From CBFDBF01 sp050304615 (GTDB lineage Bacteria > Pseudomonadota > Gammaproteobacteria > Chromatiales > Chromatiaceae), in contig JBNLDW010000011.1 in assembly GCA_050304615.1 (NCBI GenBank), forward strand, positions 186,001 through 250,000: a DNA stretch of 64,000 nucleotides. The letters run 5' to 3'. The translations under genes and the position numbers were made by a program. Below, one piece after another: positions 53,299 to 61,004 of the stretch. How positions within the stretch are numbered: position 1 is the first letter of the stretch; every line of letters begins with the position of its first letter. The notes under the pieces are model-generated. The model was not told the DNA's origin and searched no databases. It saw only the letters and a program-made list of their open reading frames with translations.

Positions 53299-54651
53299 TC
53301 ACTTGCCGATACAGAAATCGGAGAAGATCCGGCCCAAAAGATCGTCCGAGGTAAATTCGCCGGTGATCTCGGATAGGGCATGTTGCGCCTGACGCAGCTC
53401 CTCTGCCAACAGCTCAGCAGCGGTGTTATCTTGCATGATCTGCTGACCCGCTGCTAACGACCCGGCGGCACGCTGCAACGCATCCAAGTGGCGACGGCGG
53501 GCGATAAATTCTCCCTCGCGGCTATCATGTAGCCCCATGCTCTGCCGCAGCTGAGCACGCAGCAAGTCGAGCCCGGCGCCGGTATGGGCGGATATGGCGA
53601 CCACCGGTTCTGTCTTGCTGCCAGTCACCGTAGGCTCTTCGCCCGTAAGGTCGATCTTGTTGCGCACTAGGGTTATCGCAGTGTGTGGTGGCAGCGTTTT
53701 GCGATCCAGGGCCGCATGGCCTGGATCCAGTTCATCATCGAAGACCCAGAGTATGTGGTCGGCGTTCTCCAGTTCAGCCCGGGCGCGCCGCACCCCCTCC
53801 TGCTCAATCGCATCACCGCTGTCGCGCAGACCGGCAGTATCCACCAGGTGCAGTGGCACCCCATCGAGTTGCACCCGCTCATGCAGCAGATCACGGGTGG
53901 TGCCGGGGATTGCGGTCACAATCGCCGCCTCCCATCCGGCCAGGGCATTCATCAGGCTCGATTTGCCGACATTGGGTAGGCCGGCAATTACCAGGGTGAT
54001 GCCATCACGCATCAGACGACCGGTGTGGGCAGAGTGTTGTACTGCGGTCAACTGCTGCTGTAGAGCACACAGTTCACCAACCACCTTGGCGTCACCGAGA
54101 AAGTCTAGCTCCTCTTCGGGAAAGTCGATCGCCGCTTCTACCAACATGCGCAGCCGTGTGATCTGCTCTACCAGGGTGTGGATGCGGCGGGAGAACTCCC
54201 CTTCGAGTGAGCGCACTGCAAGGCGTGCCGCTGTTGCTGTGTTGCATTCAATCAAATCGGCAATCGCCTCGGCCTGGGCCAGATCCAGTTTGCCGTTGCA
54301 AAAGGCGCGTTGGCTAAACTCGCCAGCATAGGCCAGTCGCGCACCCAGCTCCAGCACCCGCTTGAGCAGCAGATCCATAACCACCACCCCGCCGTGGCCC
54401 TGTAACTCTAGAATATCCTCTCCGGTAAAAGAGTTGGGGTTGGGGAAATAGATGGCGATGCCACTGTCGATAGGCCGACCTTCGTTATCCAGAAAACGGC
54501 CGACAGTGGCTTGGCGTGGAGCTGGTAGGTGACCAATGAGCGCCGCAGCAATAGCGCCGACAGCAGGGCCGGAGATTCGCACTATCCCCACACCACCCTG
54601 CCCAGGTGGCGTGGCGATTGCTGCTATCGTATCTGTCTGCTGCACAGACAT
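53299..54651 (-). CDS. mnmE: tRNA modification GTPase MnmE
   Basis: A 450-residue GTPase that works with MnmG. N-terminal folate-binding domain, then GLPNVGKSSLMNAL, IPGTTRDLL and NKIDL motifs in the G domain, ending in the conserved FCIGK with the Cys of the C-terminal tail. The ATG at 54651 (MSVQQTDTIAAIATPPG) is the family start; the longer frame overlaps yidC. Confidence 0.96.
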   Translation of the reverse strand: MSVQQTDTIAAIATPPGQGGVGIVRISGPAVGAIAAALIGHLPAPRQATVGRFLDNEGRPIDSGIAIYFPNPNSFTGEDILELQGHGGVVVMDLLLKRVLELGARLAYAGEFSQRAFCNGKLDLAQAEAIADLIECNTATAARLAVRSLEGEFSRRIHTLVEQITRLRMLVEAAIDFPEEELDFLGDAKVVGELCALQQQLTAVQHSAHTGRLMRDGITLVIAGLPNVGKSSLMNALAGWEAAIVTAIPGTTRDLLHERVQLDGVPLHLVDTAGLRDSGDAIEQEGVRRARAELENADHILWVFDDELDPGHAALDRKTLPPHTAITLVRNKIDLTGEEPTVTGSKTEPVVAISAHTGAGLDLLRAQLRQSMGLHDSREGEFIARRRHLDALQRAAGSLAAGQQIMQDNTAAELLAEELRQAQHALSEITGEFTSDDLLGRIFSDFCIGK

Positions 54652-54665
54652 ACGGGTCAACCCCG

Positions 54666-56354
54666 TCAGTGGTGTACCGCAGCCTGTTCGATCTGCCGGG
54701 TGATATACCACTGCTGGGCAATGGAGAGGATATTATTGGTCACCCAGTAGAGCACCAATCCGGCCGGGAAGAAGGCGAAGAACACCGTGAACACAAACGG
54801 CAAGCTCATCATGATCTTGGCCTGCATTGGATCGGGTGGCGCTGGATTCAGCTTCTGCTGGATGAACATGGAGACGCCCATGATCAGCGGCAATACATAG
54901 TATGGATCCTTCAGCGATAGATCCTGCAACCAGAATATAAATGGTGCCTGGCGCAGCTCGACTGCCTCCATCAATACCCAATAGAGGGCGATAAAGACCG
55001 GTATCTGCACCACTATTGGCAGACAGCCGCCGAGCGGATTGATCTTCTCTTTTTTATACAGATCCATCATCGCCTGATTGAGCTGCTGCTTGTCATCGCC
55101 ATAACGCTCTTTTAGCGCCTGCATCCTGGGGGTCATCCGGCGCATGTTGGCCATCGAGCGATAGCTGGTGGCAGAAAGTTTGAAAAAGGCGAGCTTGATC
55201 AAAATGGTTAAGGCAATAATGGCCCAACCCCAGTTGCCGATCAGCGCGTGCAGCTTGCCCAGCAGCCAGAAGATTGGTTGCGCCAGGATAGTCAGCCAAC
55301 CGTAATCTACCGTAAGCTCTAGTCCTGGAGCGATATCCCTAAGTTGATCCTGTAGTTTTGGACCAACCACCAAAGAAGAGCTGAACTTATGGCTGCTACC
55401 GCTGGCCACACTGATCAGCGGTGAGTAGGCGCCGACTTGATAGCGTTCCCCTGGCAGGACATTGCTATAAAAATGGTTCTTCTCACCAGGCATCGGCACC
55501 CATGCACCGATGAAATAGTGCTGTAGCATCCCCACCCAGCCGCCACTTACATCACGACTGAGCTTGTCCTCCTTCATATCATCGAAGGGGATCTTTTCGT
55601 ACTTCTCGTCTGGACTATAGATGGCCGCCCCAGTGTAGGTATAGAGGAAACGGGAGGTATCATCCTTACCGGCAGGGCTACGCAACAGCTGGCGATACTC
55701 GCGGCCAGACCAACCGCTACCGGAGTTGTTCTGCACTAAGTGCTGCACCTCTATCTGGTAGCTGCCGCGGTGGAAGATAAACCGCTTAGTGACATGGATG
55801 CCGCCCTGGCTCCAGAATAAATCGACCGTGAGCTCGTCCTGCCCCTCTTCCATCTGGTAGTTGGTGACTTCTGTCCGGAACGGTGTCTCATGGGTTGGCG
55901 CATGTTCTTTATTAGTGCCCAATAATCCAGATTGGGCGACAAACTGATTGGGACTCTCGGGTTTGAAGAGCTGAAACTTCTCCTCTGGCTGCTCCAGCGA
56001 AACAGGAAAATCTCTAAGCAGCAGCTTGATGATAGAACCACCCCTGGTGTCGATCTCAAGGTCCAACAGGTCGGTCTCTACCTTGACACTCTGGAGCGGC
56101 GGTTTACTGCCCTCTGTTGGTGTTGGTGTTGGTGTAGCAACACCGGTTTGTGCTGTGTTGTCTATGCTGGTGGTAGCGGCAACCGCCGGTATCCCGCTCT
56201 CTCCGCTGTCAGGTAACACCTCACCCGCGATAGCTGGCTCCTCTTGGGCGATCGCCTGGGCTGGCCGGGTGTTGTAGTCCTGCTCCCACGCCTGCCACAA
56301 CATTATCAATACAACGGCAAGGGCAGAAACGAGGATGAAGCGAAGTGTATCCAT
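54666..56354 (-). CDS. yidC: Membrane protein insertase YidC
   Basis: A 562-residue insertase. N-terminal membrane anchor, a large periplasmic beta-supersandwich domain (about 60-350), and a C-terminal five-helix core containing the conserved RMTPRMQALKERYGDDKQQLNQAMMDLYKKEKINPLGGCLP region, of which only part is quoted. It inserts membrane proteins such as the c subunit of ATP synthase. It starts eight bases after rnpA. Confidence 0.95.
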   Translation of the reverse strand: MDTLRFILVSALAVVLIMLWQAWEQDYNTRPAQAIAQEEPAIAGEVLPDSGESGIPAVAATTSIDNTAQTGVATPTPTPTEGSKPPLQSVKVETDLLDLEIDTRGGSIIKLLLRDFPVSLEQPEEKFQLFKPESPNQFVAQSGLLGTNKEHAPTHETPFRTEVTNYQMEEGQDELTVDLFWSQGGIHVTKRFIFHRGSYQIEVQHLVQNNSGSGWSGREYRQLLRSPAGKDDTSRFLYTYTGAAIYSPDEKYEKIPFDDMKEDKLSRDVSGGWVGMLQHYFIGAWVPMPGEKNHFYSNVLPGERYQVGAYSPLISVASGSSHKFSSSLVVGPKLQDQLRDIAPGLELTVDYGWLTILAQPIFWLLGKLHALIGNWGWAIIALTILIKLAFFKLSATSYRSMANMRRMTPRMQALKERYGDDKQQLNQAMMDLYKKEKINPLGGCLPIVVQIPVFIALYWVLMEAVELRQAPFIFWLQDLSLKDPYYVLPLIMGVSMFIQQKLNPAPPDPMQAKIMMSLPFVFTVFFAFFPAGLVLYWVTNNILSIAQQWYITRQIEQAAVHH

Positions 56355-56362
56355 GATACTCC

Positions 56363-56719
56363 CTAAATATGTGTGCTAATTTTTTGCCAATGATGTTTGA
56401 GCGCGTCTTGTAATTCGCGATTGGTTCGCTGGGCAGTAGTGCGGCGACTAAGCACCACTATTTCCATGCTGTCCAGGTCGTTGCGGTGGTGGCGAAAACT
56501 CTCCCGAATAATACGCTTTATCCGGTTGCGATCCACCGCCAGCCGACTGTTTTTTTTCGCTACCGCCAGGCCGAGGCGCGGATGTCCCAACTCTCCCCGC
56601 CTATAGAGCACCGTAAAACAGTTGTCGACTGATTTTAACGGTTGCCGAAACAGCTGGCGGTAGTCCGCCGCTGTCAGCAGACGGTCAGAACGCGGAAATC
56701 CCCTACCCGAACCGGACAA
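56363..56719 (-). CDS. rnpA: Ribonuclease P protein component
   Basis: A 118-residue basic protein that supports 5' tRNA processing. It has the opening FPRSDRLLTAADYRQLF and the RNA-binding signature NRIKRIIRESFRHH. The start codon is a TTG at 56719; no ATG or GTG in frame gives a complete family N-terminus. It begins 15 bases after rpmH. yidD, usually next, is absent here. Confidence 0.93.
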   Translation of the reverse strand: MSGSGRGFPRSDRLLTAADYRQLFRQPLKSVDNCFTVLYRRGELGHPRLGLAVAKKNSRLAVDRNRIKRIIRESFRHHRNDLDSMEIVVLSRRTTAQRTNRELQDALKHHWQKISTHI

Positions 56720-56734
56720 GGTTATATATACGAT

Positions 56735-56869
56735 CTAGGGCGTCAGGCGAGCACGGCCCTTGGCGCGCCGCGCCTTTATAATAGCGCGTCCACCGCGGGT
56801 AGCCATGCGAGCACGAAAACCGTGAGTCCGGGCACGCTTAAGGTTGCTGGGTTGAAATGTTCTTTTCAT
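56735..56869 (-). CDS. rpmH: 50S ribosomal protein L34
   Basis: A 44-residue protein read on the minus strand (MKRTFQPSNLKRARTHGFRA...), ending in RRAKGRARLTP. It is too short for common ORF cut-offs but is unmistakable, with 17 basic residues. It precedes rnpA, the arrangement conserved in nearly all bacteria. Confidence 0.97.
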   Translation of the reverse strand: MKRTFQPSNLKRARTHGFRARMATRGGRAIIKARRAKGRARLTP

Positions 56870-56941
56870 GCTAATACACCAAGGTTAATGTTGCTGCTGC
56901 CGCTCACCAATAGTAGTAAATGGCTTTAAAAAAAGGCGCTT

Positions 56942-56971
56942 AGAGTACTTTGACGGACCGCCTCGTGTCAA
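56942..56971 (-). promoter_or_regulatory. Promoter of rpmH
   Basis: On the minus strand a perfect TTGACA (56966-56971) is 18 bases from TACTCT (56942-56947), a weak -10. It lies 73 bases before the rpmH start and points toward it. Confidence 0.55.
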
Positions 56972-57062
56972 TACAAATCATAAGAAAACCACCAACTAAA
57001 GGGTAATGGCCGCCCACCCAAAAATAGCATTCTGTGATAATTGTCCAATACTTCGCCATGGC

Positions 57063-57071
57063 TGTGGATAA
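57063..57071 (+). promoter_or_regulatory. DnaA box upstream of dnaA
   Basis: TGTGGATAA is a perfect DnaA box, 65 bases before the dnaA start, in the position expected for autoregulation of dnaA. It is the only perfect box I find in the rpmH-dnaA gap. Confidence 0.75.
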
Positions 57072-57135
57072 CTTTAAGAGATGGGGGTAAACTCCTCCTC
57101 CCCTCAAATAAAAAACAATCAGGAGATTAGTCTCA

Positions 57136-58482
57136 GTGAGTTTATGGAGCAGCTGCGTTGATCATCTGGAGGCGGAGTTATCCGCCCAGGAATTTAATAC
57201 CTGGATCAGACCTCTTTACCCGGTGGAATCGGACAACACCATACGACTGTTAGCGCCCAACCGCTTTGTCCTGGATTGGGTGAAAAATCATCACCTTAAA
57301 GAGATCACGGATTTTATGGAGCGCTCCTTTGAAGGGGGGCAACCAGAAATAGTACTGGAGATCGGCAGCCGCCCACAGGCCGCTGCTGCTGGTACCACTG
57401 AGCCCACCCCATCTATCTTTGACTCCTATCGGCCAGATCCCAAGCTAGACCACAATATACCCAACAACATAAACCGCTCCTTCTCTTTCGACACCTTTGT
57501 AGAGGGCAAATCTAATCAACTGGCACGAGCCGCCGCTATTCAGGTTGGAGATAATCCGGGTAATGTCAACAACCCCCTATTTATTTACGGTGGCGTTGGT
57601 CTGGGTAAGACCCATCTGATGCATGCCATTGGGAATCAGATCCTTAAAAACCAACCCAACGCCAGGGTTGTTTATCAGCACTCTGAGGGATTTGTCGCAC
57701 AGATGGTAAAGGCGCTACAGAATAATCAGATAGATGAATTCAAACGACGCTACCGCTCGGTCAACGCCCTGTTGATTGATGATGTACAGTTTTTTGCCGG
57801 CAAGGAGCGCTCGCAGGAGGAGTTTTTCCACACATTCAATGCACTGTTTGAGTCACAACAACAAATCATCCTCACCAGCGATCGTTTCCCGAAAGAGGTG
57901 ACCGGGCTTGAAGAGCGCCTGCGCTCACGTTTTGGCTGGGGACTGACGGTCGCTATTGAGCCGCCCGACCTGGAGACCAGGGTTGCAATCCTAAAAAAGA
58001 AGGCGTTGCAGTTGTTTGGTATAGATTTCCCGGATGAGGTGGCATTTTTTATTGGCAACCGGGTACGCTCCAATATCCGAGAGCTTGAAGGCGCCTTGCG
58101 TCGCATCGTTGCCAACGCCGAATTTACCGGTCAACCAATCACCCAAGAGTTTGCAAAAGATGCCCTGCGTGACATGTTGGCTGCCCAAGACAAGTTGGTC
58201 ACTATAGACAACATCCAGAAGACCGTGGCAGAGTACTTCAGTATCCGCACCTCTGAGTTGCTATCAAGCACCCGGAGTCGGGCTATAGCCAGGCCGCGGC
58301 AGATTGCCATGACCCTGGCCAAAGAGTTAACCAGCCACAGCCTGCCAGAGATTGGCCGGGCGTTTGGCGGTAGAGATCACACCACGGTGTTATACGCTAC
58401 CAGAAAGATTGCTGAGCTAAGGGAGAGTAACAGCAGGGTAGAGGAAGATTATGCAAACCTGTTAAGAACCCTGACCAATTGA
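57136..58482 (+). CDS. dnaA: Chromosomal replication initiator DnaA
   Basis: A 448-residue AAA+ initiator. N-terminal domain I, Walker A GGVGLGKTHLMHAIG, Walker B LLIDDVQFFAGKE, and C-terminal DNA-binding helix GGRDHTTVLYATRK. Start is the GTG at 57136, ten bases after AGGAG. dnaN, recF and gyrB follow on the same strand. Confidence 0.98.
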   Translation: MSLWSSCVDHLEAELSAQEFNTWIRPLYPVESDNTIRLLAPNRFVLDWVKNHHLKEITDFMERSFEGGQPEIVLEIGSRPQAAAAGTTEPTPSIFDSYRPDPKLDHNIPNNINRSFSFDTFVEGKSNQLARAAAIQVGDNPGNVNNPLFIYGGVGLGKTHLMHAIGNQILKNQPNARVVYQHSEGFVAQMVKALQNNQIDEFKRRYRSVNALLIDDVQFFAGKERSQEEFFHTFNALFESQQQIILTSDRFPKEVTGLEERLRSRFGWGLTVAIEPPDLETRVAILKKKALQLFGIDFPDEVAFFIGNRVRSNIRELEGALRRIVANAEFTGQPITQEFAKDALRDMLAAQDKLVTIDNIQKTVAEYFSIRTSELLSSTRSRAIARPRQIAMTLAKELTSHSLPEIGRAFGGRDHTTVLYATRKIAELRESNSRVEEDYANLLRTLTN

Positions 58483-58713
58483 TGTGGATAAGGTGTGGAT
58501 AGATTTTAGTACCCATGGAGCATCAATTTATACACAGGTTATGTACAGGTTTATAATGGTTGTTAACGCCTGGTTACACACAGCACAAAATCGTCATAAG
58601 TTATTGATAAATAGATATTATTAATAGGTTATGCACAGATTGTTGTCGGCTTAATAATAATAGTAATGTTTTGTTTTAAACCATATATTTTATAATTAGA
58701 CGAGAGCTTAAGC
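58483..58713 (+). other. Origin of replication candidate (oriC)
   Basis: The 231-base dnaA-dnaN gap carries three perfect DnaA boxes: TGTGGATAA (58483-58491), TTATACACA (58528-58536) and TTATGCACA (58629-58637). Near matches with one mismatch are TGTGGATAG (58494-58502), TTATGTACA (58539-58547) and TTACACACA (58574-58582). Two AT-rich stretches (about 58597-58627 and 58650-58700) could unwind. All genes on either side of the dnaA region, apart from the plsC-like gene at the right edge, point outward, and dnaA, ParAB and parS are close. Initiation here is inference from this layout. Confidence 0.78.
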
Positions 58714-59811
58714 ATGAAAATAAATACCGACAGGGAATCTCTACTAAAGCCTCTGCAACTCATAGGTGGTGTGGTCGAACGTAGACAGACACTACCTATT
58801 CTTGCCAATATTCTGGTAAATGCAGAAAACGGACGCCTGCATATCACTGCAACTGACCTTGAGCTGGAACTAAAGACATCACTGGTGGCAAAGATAGATG
58901 GGGAGCAGGATTTCACCCTTCCAGCAAGAAAGTTTATTGATATCTGTAAGGCACTACCGGAAGAGGCAAAGATAGAGCTCGAGATAAAGGGCGAGCGGGC
59001 AGTAATCAAGACCGGGCGTAGTCGTTTTACCCTTGGGATGCTGCCAGCCCAGGACTATCCCAATATGGAGGCAACCAGCAGCATCAACAGCATCTCACTA
59101 CCAGAGGGACAGCTGAAAGGGCTATTGGAGCGCTGTCAGTTTGCCATGGCACAACAGGATGTCCGCTACTATCTCAATGGGATGTTGTTAGAGAAGGAGG
59201 GGGCCACTATTCGTACTGTGGCAACAGATGGTCATCGCCTTGCCATGAGTGAACAGCTAATAGATGGAAGTGGTGAAGATTTTCAGGTGATCCTGCCACG
59301 CAAGGCGGTACTGGAACTATCCAGAACACTCACCGATGCGGAGACACCGGTGCAGTTGGAGATAGGGACTAATCACCTTAGGGTTGAGGTGGGAGAAACA
59401 CTTTTCACCTCCAAGTTAATAGATGGAAAATTCCCAGATTATCAAAAGGTTATACCAAGCGGGGCAGATAAAGAGGTAATTGCGGATCGAGGTGAAATGA
59501 AAATGGCGCTACAACGCACCTCTATCCTCTCTAACGAGAAATATCGTGGTATACGTTTTAGCTTCAAGCCTGGGGTGTTGGGGCTATTGGCACACAATCC
59601 GGAGCAGGAAGAGGCCGAGGAGGAGATGGAGATCAACTATAGCGGCGAGGAGTTAGCGATAGGCTTCAATGTTGGATATCTTCTGGACGTACTCACGGTG
59701 ATTGCTTCGGACGAAATCAAAATTAGAATAAAAGATGATAGCAGTAGCTGCCTTATTGAAGGAGTTGACTCAAGTAATAGTCGGTATGTGGTCATGCCGA
59801 TGAGGTTGTAG
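58714..59811 (+). CDS. dnaN: DNA polymerase III beta sliding clamp
   Basis: A 365-residue clamp of three repeated domains, opening MKINTDRESLLKPLQLIGGVVERRQTLPIL and ending SRYVVMPMRL. It encircles DNA and holds polymerase III and repair partners. Length is standard. It follows the putative oriC and precedes recF by 38 bases. Confidence 0.97.
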   Translation: MKINTDRESLLKPLQLIGGVVERRQTLPILANILVNAENGRLHITATDLELELKTSLVAKIDGEQDFTLPARKFIDICKALPEEAKIELEIKGERAVIKTGRSRFTLGMLPAQDYPNMEATSSINSISLPEGQLKGLLERCQFAMAQQDVRYYLNGMLLEKEGATIRTVATDGHRLAMSEQLIDGSGEDFQVILPRKAVLELSRTLTDAETPVQLEIGTNHLRVEVGETLFTSKLIDGKFPDYQKVIPSGADKEVIADRGEMKMALQRTSILSNEKYRGIRFSFKPGVLGLLAHNPEQEEAEEEMEINYSGEELAIGFNVGYLLDVLTVIASDEIKIRIKDDSSSCLIEGVDSSNSRYVVMPMRL

Positions 59812-59849
59812 CTGAAACAGACAACCCTAGGCCTACGTTTGTATTTTCT

Positions 59850-60908
59850 ATGTCTTTGGGGCTAATTCGAATCCACAATCTCCGCAATATCCGGGAGATT
59901 GAGTTAGAGCCGGAGAGTGGAATCAACCTTATATGGGGTGCCAACGGCTCTGGCAAGACCTCTGTCCTGGAGGCGATCTATCTTCTGGGGCGGGGTCGTT
60001 CCTTTCGAGGCAGGGAGAACCAGCCCCTAATTAGTGATGGTGCTGATAGTCTGGAGCTCTATGCGAAAATAGAACAGAGCTCGGGAGAACATGTTGGTAT
60101 AGGGCTACGCAAAGGGAAAAATAGTAGTGAAGCCAAGGTTGGCAGCAACAGCGTGAAAAAGATCTCTGATCTAGCCAGAACCCTACCCATATACATACTT
60201 ACCCCCCAGTCCCATGAGATTCTGGAGCGCGGCCCCCAGTATCGCCGACGCCTTGTGGATTGGGGTGTGTTCCACGTGGAACATCAATATCGAGAGATTG
60301 CAGAGCGCTACCAGCGTATTCTGCAACAGAGGAATGCGGCACTCAGAGAACGACGTAGCGATGCCTCTGTCTGGAGTAGAGAGTTGGGAGAGGCGGGAGA
60401 GCGGCTGGAGTCGGTGCGTAGTGGATATATTCGGGAGCTGAGTGATGGCATCAAAGAAATCATGCGGTCACTCCTGCCAGAGAGTGAGCTCTTACTAGAG
60501 TGGCGTCGGGGTTGGTCGGTAGGCAACAGCCTGGAAGAGGCGCTGACCGGATCGCTAGAGCGCGATCGAAACAGGGGCTATACCTCGGTTGGTCCCAGCC
60601 GGGCAGACCTGGTGGTGAGGATGGATGGGGAGAGGATAGAGAGGCGGGCGTCCAGAGGACAGCAAAAACTGGTTGTCGCTGCCATGACCGTCGCTCAGGC
60701 GCTGCTAACCAAGGAGAGGAGTGGGGCCGATCCGGTGATATTGGTGGATGATCTCCCGGCAGAGCTGGATAGAGAGAACAGACAAAAATTGATGGGGATA
60801 CTGCAACAGGCTGGCCTACAGGTGTTTGTGACTGGGGTAGAGCGTGCTCCGTTTCAGGGGGCAGGCGTAGAGCAGATGTTCCACGTGGAACATGGAGCGG
60901 CAGTATAG
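59850..60908 (+). CDS. recF: DNA replication and repair protein RecF
   Basis: A 352-residue SMC-like ATPase that loads RecA at gaps. It has Walker A GANGSGKTS and the C-terminal ILVDDLPAELD (Walker B) with the ABC-like signature SRGQQKL. Two parS sites are embedded in its coding sequence, each translated as FHVEH. The start ATG at 59850 gives MSLGLIRIHNLRN. Confidence 0.95.
   Translation: MSLGLIRIHNLRNIREIELEPESGINLIWGANGSGKTSVLEAIYLLGRGRSFRGRENQPLISDGADSLELYAKIEQSSGEHVGIGLRKGKNSSEAKVGSNSVKKISDLARTLPIYILTPQSHEILERGPQYRRRLVDWGVFHVEHQYREIAERYQRILQQRNAALRERRSDASVWSRELGEAGERLESVRSGYIRELSDGIKEIMRSLLPESELLLEWRRGWSVGNSLEEALTGSLERDRNRGYTSVGPSRADLVVRMDGERIERRASRGQQKLVVAAMTVAQALLTKERSGADPVILVDDLPAELDRENRQKLMGILQQAGLQVFVTGVERAPFQGAGVEQMFHVEHGAAV
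60268..60283. promoter_or_regulatory. parS site 1 (ParB-binding)
   Basis: TGTTCCACGTGGAACA is a perfect 16-bp palindrome equal to the gammaproteobacterial parS consensus. It lies in the recF coding sequence, about 1.6 kb from oriC and 12 kb from parB. ParB should load here. Confidence 0.93.
60877..60892. promoter_or_regulatory. parS site 2 (ParB-binding)
   Basis: A second perfect copy of the same 16-bp palindrome, 609 bases after site 1, at the extreme 3' end of recF. Two identical sites make chance unlikely. Confidence 0.93.
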
Positions 60909-60937
60909 TGGGCAAGATTTGACTGGCGCGGACATGG

Positions 60938-60943
60938 TATAAT
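60938..60943 (+). promoter_or_regulatory. Extended -10 promoter of gyrB
   Basis: TGGTATAAT is an extended -10 (TGnTATAAT). A TTGACT lies only 13 bases upstream, too close for a normal -35, so the extended -10 probably carries the activity. The gyrB ATG is 62 bases downstream, after a TAAGGAG ribosome-binding site. Confidence 0.55.
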
Positions 60944-61004
60944 GGGCGCAATGCTTAAACTTGAATATTGCACCAAAGCGTATTCAAAAGTTAAGGAGCA
61001 ATAG

